Shown here piece by piece: positions 11,401 through 22,330 of a stretch of DNA of 64,000 bases. The DNA lies in NCBI GenBank assembly GCA_020152595.1, contig JAIGNY010001269.1, positions 62,001-126,000 on the forward strand, written 5' to 3'. Position numbers and translations under genes: made by a program. The notes under the pieces were generated by a model, which saw only the letters and a program-made list of their open reading frames with translations, was not told the DNA's origin and ran no database searches. Each line of letters starts with the position of its first letter. Position 1 is the stretch's first letter. This DNA comes from Chiridota heheva (lineage: Eukaryota > Echinodermata > Holothuroidea > Apodida > Chiridotidae).

Positions 11401-11870
11401 AGGTAGTGTCATGGCATTTATGACATGCTGGAATGGCATGTGGGACAAGGTGGGATGGCATGGGGTACAGAGTAATGACATGTGAGACAGGATGGCATGT
11501 CATCTGGATTTCAGGTGGGATGGGACAGGGTGGGATAGCATGTGGGATAGGATGGAATGGCCTGTAGGACAGGATGGGATGGCACGTGGTACATGGAAGG
11601 ATGGCATTTGGGACAGGGTAGGATGGTACAGGGAGGGATGGGATGTAGGACAAGGAGGCATGGTATATGAAACAGGGAGGGATGATATATGGGACAGAGT
11701 AGCAAGGCATTTGGTGAGATGTCATCTTGATTGCAGGTGTGATGGCATACTATGGGCCATGTTGTGGAATGGTATCTGGATTTCATGTATGATTTCCTGT
11801 AGGGAGGGATGTAAGATGGGACATCATGCAGAACAGAAGGTGCGATGGCAGTTGTGACATAGTGTGAAAA
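11400..11870. repeat. GGGATGGCATGTGGGACA-type minisatellite, locus 1
   Basis: Irregular units of about 20-25 bp around GGATGGCATGTGGGACAGG. It continues from the RTE relic and ends with a unique tail (ATGGTATCTGGATTTCATGT and TTTCCTGTAGGGAGGGA) that is also present at the end of locus 2 (30255-30730). Locus 3 (40870-42150) carries the same unit in the opposite orientation. Confidence 0.85.
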
Positions 11871-12544
11871 GCATGTTATTAGCAGCGAGGGGATTTGTAT
11901 CGTTTGCAATATCTGCTAATTTTATTTGTCCTTTTCTCCATGAATTATTAACAAAGCACATTCCTTACTTACTATGTTAAGTAACCTGATATACAAAAGT
12001 TTAAGGGCATATTGTGTCCGTGCCCTGAAGAATTATATAAATTGCTTTCTATTTATATTATGCATTCCACTAAGTTTTGCACGTTGAAATGCAAGGTATG
12101 TTTGGCACTTACTATGTTTAGTTGTCTTTTATCCATTATGACGCACCTTCCTACTTGATATATGTTAATGATTTGTTCTACATTGTTGTCACCTAGTGCA
12201 CTAAGTAAATAAATTAAATTTTAAATTTCAGAAGATAAGTCTCTTGATATTGTAAAATGCTTTGAGTATTAATATGCCAGAGAGTCCTATTCTTGTGGAA
12301 TGCTGCCCAGTGTTCATTAAAATTTGGTATGAATTTTAGCATCTTATTTGGAAATTATATTGACTTTTCCTAAAAGTTTGATTCTTTACACCATTTGGGC
12401 AATTTCACTGCCATTGTTTTTCTGCCTGAATGCTTCCAATAGTTTTGCCAGAGCCTCCAATTTTTCAACATATTTGGATAATTTGCCAATTCTTCCTGAA
12501 TGCTTAGAGATCTTTTTGTATTTTAGTCACAGGTTTTGATGCGT
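11870..12544. other. Intron, no recognised feature
   Basis: AT-rich sequence in the 8468-14137 intron. No repeat ends or coding pattern recognised. Confidence 0.4.
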
Positions 12545-12985
12545 AGAGGTGCAATGGCTCAGTGGTTAAGGAATCATGCTTGTATTAAAAGATACCTGCA
12601 TTGTAGGTGCTGCACAGTAAGTGCTGCATTGTGAGTGCTGCATTGTGAGTGCTGCATTGTGAGTGCTGCATTGTGAGTGCTGCATTGTGAGTGCTGCATT
12701 GTGAGTGCTGCATTGTGAGTGTTGCATTGTGAGTGCTGCACAGTGAGTGCTGCATTGTGAGTGCTGCATTGTGAGTGCTGCATTGTGAGTGCTGCATTGT
12801 GAGTGTTGGCATTGTGAGTGCTGCATTGTGAGTGCTGCATTGTGAGTGCTGCATTGTGAGTGCTGCATTGTGAGTGCTGCATTGTGAGTGCTGCATTGTG
12901 AGTGCTGCATTGTGAGTGCTGCATTGTGAGTGTTGACATTGTGAGTGCTGCATTGTGAGTGCTGCATTGTGCCCTTGGTCATCAT
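12545..12985 (+). mobile_element. SINE with an internal 14-bp minisatellite
   Basis: The left part is a tRNA-like head (GAGGTGCAATGGCTCAGTGG, then TTAAGGAATCATG). At 12597-12965 there are about 26 units of GTGAGTGCTGCATT. The right part resumes the SINE body (GCATTGTGCCCTTGGTCA). The 14-bp unit equals the GAG(C)ACTGCATTGTG step that is present once in the sister SINE at 13480-13495, so the array grew inside the SINE. Confidence 0.75.
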
Positions 12986-13099
12986 GTCATGTGTATGGGT
13001 TTAACTTGTAACTTTAAAGATATATGAACAGGTAGCAACAACATCAGCTGAAAGGGTTAAAAGTAAACAAAAAACATGAAAACTGCAAAAAAAACATAA

Positions 13100-13380
13100 A
13101 AACTGCAAAGCGTGTCATCAAAATCAGTTACAAATCCACCATTTTACTGCATTTTAAAACTTACCTTTTTAGCATAAATTGCACAATATTTGATGACCTC
13201 AGAATGGGACAAATAGAAAATTGCTCATGTTAACCTGCTTTTCTATCCTTCCCCCAAATATTTTGAATGGGAGAGTTGGCTATAGTTAACAGGATATTGG
13301 ATATTATTATAACTTTGACCCAGATTTAGCAGTAAAACACAATTTGTGAACATTTGATATTCAAAATTTTGGAAAGAAAT
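13100..13380. repeat. Dispersed repeat, inverted relative to 50030-50290
   Basis: Reads as the reverse complement of the later copy: ATAGAAAATTGCTCATG here versus ATGAGCAATTTTCTAG there, and TTTTGAATGGGAGAGTTGG versus CCAACTTTCCCATTCAAAA. Non-coding. Confidence 0.6.
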
Positions 13381-13408
13381 ATGAAAGAATTACATTAACA
13401 ATTTCATA

Positions 13409-13645
13409 AGAGGTACATTGGTTAAGGAGTCTTGTTTGTATGCGAAAGGTACCGGGTTCGATACCTGCCGAGAGCACTGCATTGTGTCCTTGAGCAAGAA
13501 ATTTTACTCTACTTGCTCCAGTCCACTTAGCTGTGAAGTGAGTACCAACACTGCTGGAGAGTTAACCTGTGATGGACTGGTGCCCCATCCAGTGGAGTCA
13601 TGTGCTCTCATCTGCTTACGCCATGGAAACCGGGGATAACACCAG
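13409..13645 (+). mobile_element. tRNA-derived SINE, near full length
   Basis: Box A-like GGTTAAGGAGTC and box B GGGTTCGATACC (about 13454) are followed by the body GCATTGTGTCCTTGAGCAAG, GCTCCAGTCCACTTAG and GAGTTAACCTGTGATGGACT. The same body is at 46166-46395 and, partly, at 19720-19770. The 26-bp array starts at its 3' end. Confidence 0.8.
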
Positions 13646-13950
13646 CCCTATTGGCCTAATGGCCACACCAGCCCTGTGGGCCTGATGGCCATACCGGCCC
13701 TGTGGGCCTAATGGACACACCGGTTCTGTGGGCCTAATGGCCACACTGGCCCTGTGGGCCTAATGGCCACACTGGCCCTGTGGGCCTCATGGCCACACTG
13801 GCCCTGTGGGCCTCATGGCCACACTGGCCCTGTGGGCCTCATGGCCACACCGGTCCTGTGGGCCTCATGGCCACACCGGACCTGTGGGCCTCATGGCCAC
13901 ATCGGTCCTGTGAGCTTAATGGCCACACCGGCCCTGTGGACCTTCAACTT
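13640..13950 (+). repeat. 26-bp GC-rich minisatellite on the SINE tail
   Basis: About 12 units of GGCCACACCGGCCCTGTGGG plus CCTAAT or CCTCAT. It follows directly from the SINE end (AAACCGGGGATAACACCAGC). Each unit carries the inverted pair GGCC...GGCC and could form a hairpin. Open frames across it are artefacts. Confidence 0.88.
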
Positions 13951-14137
13951 CACCTGCTCATGCATCATCACTTTTGTGCATGCTGAAATTTTTGACAAAT
14001 TTTGATTTGTCATAACTAACAAACTATAAGTTGCTGTTGTGACCATTTAAACACTTCTGCTTAGAATTTGGCGCTTTTTCATTTCTGGATGAAAAATGAC
14101 CTTTCTACACCTTTAACTTTGATGCTTGAATTTTCAG

Positions 14138-14282
14138 ACAAGTAAGAGATGGGCCAAAGAAATCATGAGGCTATCAAACTTCCAGAAGGAGAAAAATGAC
14201 GGACGGTCAGCGAGACTGAATGGACAGAGGAAGTCACAAGAGCAGGGCATGTCCGCCAACTACAGTTGGGACGCGGACCCAG
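14138..14282 (+). CDS. Exon, basic linker (gene 1)
   Basis: The acceptor is TTTTCAG at 14131-14137 and the donor GTAAGT at 14283. Phase is 0 in and 1 out. It encodes a basic, low-complexity segment: TSKRWAKEIMRLSNFQKEK, then RSARLNGQRKSQEQG, then SANYSWDADP. It is continuous in phase with 8391-8467 and 19244-19330. I recognise no domain; it may be a helix plus disordered linker with Ser/Thr phosphorylation potential. Confidence 0.75.
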
Positions 14283-14566
14283 GTAAGTCTTTTAGCTTGA
14301 CCACAATGATTGGATTTTGAAAGATTCTGACATATATGTTAAAGTTTTTTCTTAGGTTATGATATAATGAAAAATGATATGAATAACAAAATGTTAAACT
14401 AAAAAGATATAAATATTTAAGATGTAAAAATTATAAAAATATCAATAAAAACACTTTATTCGCTTTACATTACATGGCTTTCAAGTGCATGAGGATTCAG
14501 CCAAAAACAAAAGACTTGAATATTCTTTTTGCATTTTTATAGATAATTTGTTTGATATGGAAAATT

Positions 14567-14695
14567 GATATGAATGCCAATGTTAAAGATATGGAAAATT
14601 GATATGAATGCCAATGTTAAAGATATGGAAAATAGATAGGAATGTCAACGTTAAAGATATGGAAAATAGATATGAATGCCAATGTTAAAGATAAA
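14567..14695. repeat. Short 34-bp tandem repeat
   Basis: Four units built on AGATATGGAAAATTGATATG and AATGCCAATGTTAA. Similar words recur near 16430. Confidence 0.75.
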
Positions 14696-14814
14696 AAAAG
14701 ATATGCCTTTTACATAGAACTTAATATCAGCTTTTGCATATGGATTCAGGTAGATATGAAAAAGTTGTATAATTCTTCCCTTTTGCGCTTTTGTGGATTA
14801 TGTGTTTGAAATAA

Positions 14815-15305
14815 AGGAAAATGATAGCAATACAAATTGATCAAGAAAATGATAGCAATACAAATTGATCAAAGAAAATGATAGCGATACAAATTGATCA
14901 AGAAAATGATAGCAATACAAATTGATCAAGAAAATGATAGCAATACAAATTGATCAAGAAAATGATAGCAATACAAATTGATCAAAGAAAATGATAGCGA
15001 TACAAATTGATCAAGAAAATGATAGCAATACAAATTGATCAAAGAAAATGATAGCAATACAAATTGATCAAAGAAAATGATAGCAATACAAATTGACCAA
15101 AGAAAATGATGACAATACAAATTGACCAAAGAAAATAATAGCAATACAAATTGATCAAAGAAAATGATAGCAATATAAATTGATGAAAGAAAATAATAGC
15201 AATACAAATTGACCAAAGAAAATGATAGCAATACAAATTGAGCAAAGAAAATGATAGCAATACAAATTGACCAAAGAAAATGATAGCATTACAAATTGAT
15301 CAAAT
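14815..15305. repeat. 28/29-bp minisatellite
   Basis: About 17 units of AAAATGATAGCAATACAAAT plus TGATCAAG or TGATCAAAG. Homogeneous at the left end and more varied at the right. Long frames on the minus strand are artefacts of the repeat. Confidence 0.9.
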
Positions 15306-15309
15306 AAGA

Positions 15310-16185
15310 AAAAGCCTTCTGCTGTTTACATAGAATCTATGTATATAGGCATTTGCAAATGGATTCAGGCATATATGAAAACGTGAAAAATCATTCCCTT
15401 TATATAGAAAATCTGTATGATATTTTGGAAAATGCTATTAATAACAAAATATCAGATTGATTTGCTATAAGGAACACGCATTTTTCTTTACATAGAATAT
15501 TCTTTATATAGAGGTGCACCCTATTGCAATGATGTAGAATTAGTTTTATTATTTAGTTTTATTATTTAGTTTTCCAAAATTAAACAAGTGTAAACTTCAG
15601 AGGCATATACTGTAGATTCAGGCAAATATGTATACAACTTGCAAAATTCTCTTTTTTGCCGTGTTATATTGATAATGTGTATGAATTGACAGGAATGTTT
15701 TTTTCTGGCTGGTGGCTCACTTTCGATAATTGTACAACAGGCCATCACAGGGTCAGGATGGTTTAAAACATTTCAAAATGCTTGTAAGACACAGCAAATT
15801 TACTTAGTGATATTTTATTTCTGTATCTGTTTAAGTGCATTCGAAGCATGGATCATTATTTGTGACAACTTTTTTCAGCCTAACTGGTAACTTGAAGACT
15901 TAATTTAGGCCCCTACTCAAGTTTTGTGACATTCCCCACTCATATTTAGGCCGGTCATTGCGATGGTTTTGTGGTGGTTGTTGTACGACTAGAACCAATT
16001 CTGTGAAAATTTATGGAATTTTGTTTTTTCAAGAATTAAAAGTTAATTTTTCTTATGGGGAAAGGGGCGTGGGGTGCCTTTAAAATGAGCAGAAATTCGG
16101 CCATCTAAATCGAAAACGTGCAGCCCTAAATTCTCAGTTTTTCATTCATAAGTTTGAATGATAATGAATAAAGAAAATTGATTAT
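15310..16185. other. Intron, no recognised feature
   Basis: AT-rich gene 1 intron between two arrays. No coding sequence or element ends recognised. Confidence 0.4.
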
Positions 16186-16195
16186 AATCTGACAA

Positions 16196-16375
16196 GCTGA
16201 TCATCCATAATCGGCCCAGCCTCTGATCATCCATAATTGGCCCAGCTTCTGATCATCCATAATCGGCCCAGCTTCTGATCATCCATAATCGGCCCAGCTT
16301 CTGATCATCCATAATCGGCCCGGCTTCTGATCATCCATAATTGGCCCGGCTTCTGATCATCCATAATCTGCCTGA
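16196..16375. repeat. 26-bp minisatellite
   Basis: Seven units of GATCATCCATAATCGGCCCA plus GCTTCT. Confidence 0.88.
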
Positions 16376-16474
16376 TTACGATTGACAAACCAATTATTGT
16401 TGGAACACTATTTTTTTATATTATGTAAAATTAATATGAATACCAATGTTAAAGATATAAACAAACTGGTAAAT

Positions 16475-19190
16475 TAGGTATGGTTTTAATTCATTACTCT
16501 ACATTGATATGCATGAATGGTGGATCAGGTGTGGTTTAATCATTACTCTGCATTTATATGCATGAATGGTGGATCAGGTGTGGTTCAATCATTACTCTGC
16601 ATTGATATTTATGAACAGTGGATCAGGTGTGGTTTAATCTTTACTCTGCATTGATATGCATGAATGGTGGATCAGGTGTGGTTTAATCATTACTCTGCAT
16701 TGATATGCATGAATGGTGGATCAGGTGTGGTTTAATCATTAGTCTGCATTGATATGCATGAATGGTGGATCAGGTGTGGTTTAATCATTACTCTGCATTG
16801 ATATGCATGAATGGTGGATCAGGTGTGGTTTAATCATTACTCTGCATTGATATTAGTCTGCATTGATATGCATGAATGGTGGATCAGGTGTGGTTTAATC
16901 ATTAGTCTGCATTGATATGCATGAATGGTGGATCAGGTGTGGTTTAATCATTACTCTGCATCGATATGCATGTATGGTGGATCAGGTGTGGTTTAATCAT
17001 TACTCTGCATTGATATGCATGAATGGTGGATCAGGTGTGGTTTAATCATTACTCTGCATTGATATGCATAAACGGTGGATCAGGTGTGGTTTAATCATTA
17101 CTGTGCATTGATATGCATGAATGGTGGATCAGGTGTGGTTTAATCATTACTCTGCATTGATATTTATGAACAGTGGATCAGGTGTGGTTTAATCATTACT
17201 CTGCATTGATATGCATGAATGGTGGATCAGGTGTGGTTTAATCATTACTCTGCATTGATATGCATGAACGGTGGATCAGGTGTGGTTTAATCATTACTCT
17301 GCATTGATATGCATGAATGGTGGATCAGGTGTGGTTTAATCATTACTCTGCATTGATATTTATGAACAGTGGATCAGGTGTGGTTTAATCATTACTCTGC
17401 ATTGATATGCATGAATGGTGGATCAGGTGTGGTTTAATCATTACTCTGCATTGATATGCATGAATGGTGGATCAGGTGTGGTTTAATCATTACTCTGCAT
17501 TGATATGCATGAACGGTGGATCAGGTGTGGTTTAATCATTACTGTGCATTGATATGCATGAATGGTGGATCAGGTGTGGTTTAATCATTACTCTGCATTG
17601 ATATTTATGAACAGTGGATCACGTGTAGTTTAATCATTACTCTGCATTGATATGCATGAATGGTGGATCAGGTGTGGTTTAATCATTACTCTGCATTGAC
17701 ATTTATGAACAGTGGATCAGGTGTGCTTAAATCATTACTCTGCATTGATATGCATGAATGGTGGATCAGGTGTGGTTTAATCATTACTCTGCATTGATAT
17801 TTATGAACAGTGGATCAGGTGTGGTTTAATCATTACTCTGCATTGATATTTATGAACAGTGGATCAGGTGTGGTTTAATCTTTACTCTGCATTGATATGC
17901 ATGAATGGTGGATCAGGTGTGGTTTAATCATTACTCTGCATTGATATTTATAGACAGTGGATCAGGTGTGGTTTAATCATTACTGTGCATTGATATGCAT
18001 GAATGGTGGATCAGGTGTGGTTTAATCATTACTCTGCATTGATATTTATGAACAGTGGATCACGTGTAGTTTAATCATTACTCTGCATTGATATGCATGA
18101 ATGGTGGATCAGGTGTGGTTTAATCATTACTCTGCATTGACATTTATGAACAGTGGATCAGGTGTGCTTAAATCATTACTCTGCATTGATATGCATGAAT
18201 GGTGGATCAGGTGTGGTTTAATCATTACTCTGCATTGATATTTATGAACAGTGGATCAGGTGTGGTTTAATCATTACTCTGCATTGATATTTATGAACAG
18301 TGGATCAGGTGTGGTTTAATCTTTACTCTGCATTGATATGCATGAATGGTGGATCAGGTGTGGTTTAATCATTACTCTGCATTGATATTTATAGACAGTG
18401 GATCAGGTGTGGTTTAATCTTTACTCTGCATTGATATGCATGAACGGTGGATCAGGTGTGGTTTAATCATTACTCTGCATTGATATGCATGAATGGTGGA
18501 TCAGGTGTGGTTTAATCATTACTCTGCATTGATATGCATGAATGGTGGATCAGGTGTGGTTTAATCATTACTGTGCATTGATATTTATGAACAGTGGATC
18601 AGGTGTGGTTTAATCATTAGTCTGCATTGATATTAGTCTGCATTGATATGCATGAATGGTGGATCAGGTGTGGTTTAATCATTACTCTGCATTGATATGC
18701 ATGAATGGTGGATCAGGTGTGGTTTAATCATTACTCTGCATTGATATGCATGAATGGTGGATCAGGTGTGGTTTAATCATTACTGTGCATTGATATTTAT
18801 GAACGGTGGATCAGGTGTGGTTTAATTATTACTCTGCATTGATATGCATGAATGGTGGATCAGGTGTGGTTTAATCATTACTCTGCATTGACATTTATGA
18901 ACAGTGGATCAGGTGTGCTTAAATCATTACTCTGCATTGATATGCATGAATGGTGGATCAGGTGTGGTTTAATCATTACTCTACATTGATATGCATGAAT
19001 GGTGGATCAGGTGTGGTTTAATTCATTACTCTGCATTGATATGCATGAACGGTGGATCAGGTGTGGTTTAATCATTACTCTGCATTGATATGCATGAAGA
19101 GTGGATCAGATGTGGTTTAATCATTACTCTGCATTGATATGCATGAATGGTGGATCAGGTGTGGTTTAATCATTACTCTGCATTGATGAT
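16475..19190. repeat. 49-bp minisatellite with higher-order structure
   Basis: About 55 units containing GGTGGATCAGGTGTGGTTTA, ATCATTACTCTGCATTGATA and TGCATGAAT. A common variant has TTTATGAACA instead of GCATGAATG. The rare variant CACGTGTAGTTT occurs at 17620 and 18061, 441 bp (nine units) apart, with the neighbouring variants also repeated, so a nine-unit block was duplicated. A partial unit (ATATTAGTCTGCATTG) appears twice, near 16850 and 18625. The array ends about 55 bp before the exon at 19244. Confidence 0.93.
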
Positions 19191-19243
19191 GTTGGTGCAA
19201 GTCCTGGAATAAATAAAAGTTGTATTTCTCACTTTTCGTGTAG

Positions 19244-19330
19244 AAGAGAGCAGTGAGGAGATGTTCTCATGGAGGGTCAGCACGTCCAGAAAAGGTCAAG
19301 TGCTCAGGTCACTGTCCATCCGAAATGCAG
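19244..19330 (+). CDS. Exon, Ser/Arg-rich segment (gene 1)
   Basis: The acceptor is GTGTAG at 19238-19243 and the donor is CAG|GTATGC. The 87 nt are in phase 1 both in and out, so the exon could be skipped without changing frame. It encodes EESSEEMFSWRVS, then RKGQVLRSLSIRNA. The RxxSxR-like strings are possible basophilic kinase sites (inference). A 2.7-kb 49-bp minisatellite ends about 55 bp upstream of its acceptor. Confidence 0.75.
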
Positions 19331-19714
19331 GTATGCTTAGAAAGTCATTTTATATCAATCACAGAAAAACTGTATTCAATCATTGCAAATAAAAAAACTA
19401 ATCTTTCTTTATAAATGACTGCTTTTATTAACAATATTTTTAAACTAATGCTTCATAAATGACAAAATTCATGCTTTTATTAACAATATTTTTCACTTCT
19501 TCCCATCTTCAGCTTGCTTTTATATCAAATAATCATATGCCTTATTATGTCTGGGTATAGCAAGAATGTATTGATGAAAGTTTTAAGTTACTCAACTGGG
19601 ATAAGGGGGCAAAGCTAATTGACAGGAGAGGAAACAATCCCATGCACCCCCCCCCCCTTACCCCTACCAGAAATATTCATCTTCTCAAACCAAAAAGTGT
19701 TGGGTGTGATTCCC

Positions 19715-19790
19715 CCACTCACATGTCATACATTGTGTCATTGAGCAAGACACTTACCCATGTAACCCCCTCTTTCATGTATATGATAGA
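19715..19790 (+). mobile_element. SINE body fragment
   Basis: ATTGTGTCATTGAGCAAGACACTTACCC matches, in pieces, the body of the SINE family at 13409 and 46166. No head or tail. Confidence 0.5.
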
Positions 19791-20042
19791 GGACTATTAA
19801 ACAGGCATGTGAGACTTCAGCTATTTAGCTGATTGCAACTATTTTCGAGCTAATTTAACTTTTTTCTGCATAATATTGACAATACTTAGCTATTTTGATG
19901 AGAAAATTGATCAATTTCAGCATGTGAGACTTCAGCTACTGTATTTAGTTGATTTCAGCTATTTTCCAAGCTAATGTCACCTATTTTCTGCATAATTGAC
20001 AATACTTAGCTATTTTGATGAGAAAATTGATCAATTTCAGTA

Positions 20043-20360
20043 ATAAGTGCACAGGGCACTTACAAAAATAGAATTGAACTCTTTTTAGGCTCAAAGTTGC
20101 TTCCAAAGAAGAGCCCATGCTCGGGGCATACCAGGAGTTATTACTGTGTGCTATCTGAACTGCATTGTGTGAACTGGTTCTATACTATCCCCTTAATATC
20201 CACCTTAAAGACATAGTGAGCGTCAGATGCAAAATAAGCAAATAATGTAACAAAACTTGAGTAGTTTAAGTCTTGAAATTAATCAAATGAAGTAGGTTAT
20301 GAAAATGTTGGGGGTGGGCTTATTAGATTAGGAGCGCTTAATACATGGAATACTGTCTTT
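20043..20360. mobile_element. MITE-D copy 1 (GTGC...GGGCACTTA type)
   Basis: Begins ATAAGTGCACAGGGCACTTA and ends in GCGCTTAATACATGGAATAC. Internal landmarks shared by four copies in the window are GCGTCAGATGCAAAATAAGC and ATGTAACAAAACTT. Other copies: 21573-21860, 53970-54425 and 59380-59670. Confidence 0.75.
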
Positions 20361-20605
20361 TTCTTTTACTTAGTGCATAGGGTACATGAGCAGGTGGGTA
20401 AACCATGTTCTTGTAGAGTGCATGTAATAATTAAACAAACACAAAATTTCAAATAATTAGAAAGAGAAAATTTAAATTTTGAAAAATATTCTTCAAAATT
20501 GCCTGAGATCTGCAAGTATGACATCACACTGTGCAACGGTTACTTTCCAACAAACTGGTGAAATCTTTTAATTATATTAACTCCAAAGTGGAATAAGATA
20601 TCAAT

Positions 20606-21135
20606 ATGGTATACACCAGTGTATCAACATGGTTGTACAGCAGTGCATCAACATGGTTGTACACCAGTATATCAACATGGTTGTACGCCAGTGTATCTAC
20701 ATGCTTGTACATCAGTGTATCAACATGGTTGTACACTAGTGTATCAATATGGTTGTACACCAGTATATCAACATGGTTGTACACCAGTATATCAACATGG
20801 TTGTACATCAGTGTATCTACATGGTTGTACACCAGTATATCAACATGGTTGTACACCAGTGTATCAATATGGTTGTACACCAGTGTATCAACATGGTTGT
20901 ACACCAGTGTATCAACATGGTTGTACATTAGTGTATCAACATGGTTGTACACCAGCGTATCAACATGGTTGTACACCAGTGTATCAACATGGTTTGGTTG
21001 TACACCAGTATATCAACATGGTTGTACACCAGTGTATCAACATGGTTGTACACCAGTATATCAACATGGTTGTACACCAGTATATCAACATGGTTGTACA
21101 TTAGTGTACCAGCATGGTTGTACACCAGTTTGTGG
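20606..21135. repeat. 24-bp minisatellite
   Basis: About 22 units built on ATCAACATGGTTGTACACCA plus GTGT or GTAT. The unit is a multiple of three and gives long frames in several readings, none of them coding. One unit near 20995 has a 5-bp insertion (GGTTTGGTTG) that shifts every frame. Confidence 0.93.
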
Positions 21136-21286
21136 CAATGATAGTCCTTTATCTTATATATGAAAGTGAAAATTCATGGGAATATTCTTTCAAAGAATTA
21201 GTCCAGTGGTGGTATACATTTGTTGTGTATGATAGGGGCTAAAAGACAGAACAGAGCCGTGTAAAAAATATACCGTATTTGAAATA

Positions 21287-21567
21287 TTAACCCTTAATCT
21301 ACCAGCATGCACCTGGGAGGCGGAGTCAAAGGCGGAGCATCCAAAACGGCGATGATATCGCTACGCGGTAGAGTAAGGGTTAATCACTCTTCCGAGCAGT
21401 AAAGTCAGGCTCGTTTCGCTTCAGTGACCCGGTGGGCCGCTCACCGGTTGACCCACTTGTCGCGGGCGATTAACCTTTTTCTACCAGTACTTTTTTTAAA
21501 TGCGCCTGGGAGGCGGAGTTAAAGGCGTGGCACCAAAAACGGTGATAATAACGCCGCGTGGTTAAGC
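21287..21567. mobile_element. Miniature TTAACCC elements
   Basis: 21287-21383 begins TTAACCCTTAATCTACCAG and ends GGTAGAGTAAGGGTTAA, a 97-bp TIR element. A second, decayed relative at about 21470-21567 shares CTGGGAGGCGGAGT and AAACGG. They are small relatives of 579-1610. Confidence 0.65.
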
Positions 21568-21572
21568 ACACA

Positions 21573-21860
21573 TGCTCTAATAAGCGCCCACCTGATAATA
21601 TAATTCATTTAATTATTTTGAAGACTTTAACATACAGTTAAAGTATAGTTTTGTTACATTCTTTGCTTCTTTTGCATCTGACGCTCACAATGCTTTTGTG
21701 GTGGTTATTGTGGGGCTAGTATTAAAGCGGTTCACATTTATGTACAATGCCATTCAAATAGCACTCTACGCGGCCCCCAAGCATTGCACTTATTAGGAAG
21801 AAACTTTGAGCCTAAAACGTTGTGGAATCATATTTTCATAAGCGCCCAGGTGCCCAATTG
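21573..21860. mobile_element. MITE-D copy 2, reverse orientation
   Basis: Contains AATAAGCGCCCACCTGATAA, TTGTTACATTCTTTGCTTCT, TGCATCTGACGCTCACAATG and a terminal ATAAGCGCCCAGGTGCCCAA. It is the reverse complement of copy 1. Confidence 0.75.
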
Positions 21861-21899
21861 AAAATGGTAGTTTCAATATCTTTTTCCATTCAGGAGATA

Positions 21900-22330
21900 T
21901 TATTCAGGAGATATTGTAAAGTTGTTATGGAAATGACAGGTGTGAAAAGTCTACTGTAGGTTATCGCTCTCATGCATTCTCACATTCTGAGCTATTGTGA
22001 AAGTATTTTAAAGAAAATTAATTTTCTTACTAGCTTTCTTCAGGTGGTAAATAATAGTTACAGTAGGTCACTTGATTCTGTGTACTAATTTACTGACTTG
22101 TCCAACAGCTTTCAAGCTATGTAATCTCAGGAAGAAAAACAAATAAGACAAAGATTATTGATCGTGTAATGTCATCACTTGTCTGATTTCAGTCATTTCT
22201 ACAAAAACAAGACAAGAATTTCAATTTGGATATCACCTTAACCTAATAAGACTTGAATGCTTTCTTCACCATTTTCTTTCTTCTAATATCTTTTATTGAA
22301 GATGAACTTGCTTGATCACTGAACTTATCC
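21900..22330. mobile_element. MITE-A right half leading into the 38-bp satellite
   Basis: Landmarks appear in MITE-A order: CAGTCATTTCTAC (22191), ATCACCTTAA (22232), TTTCTTCACCATTTT (22261), then GATGAACTTGCTTGATCACT and GAACTTATCCTATAAA. This last stretch is the MITE terminus (GATGGACTTG...CCACTGAACTAATCCTTTAA) and also the first satellite unit. Confidence 0.75.

Noticed and set aside
12566-12985. Frames of about 120-140 residues in all three minus-strand readings (MQHSQCSTHNAAL type)
   Set aside because: A 14-bp unit repeated many times gives the same 14-residue cycle in every frame. It is SINE-derived repeat sequence and not protein-coding.
20572-21163. Long overlapping open frames on both strands
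   Set aside because: They are translations of a 24-bp tandem repeat, which stays open because the unit is a multiple of three. No codon bias or domain.
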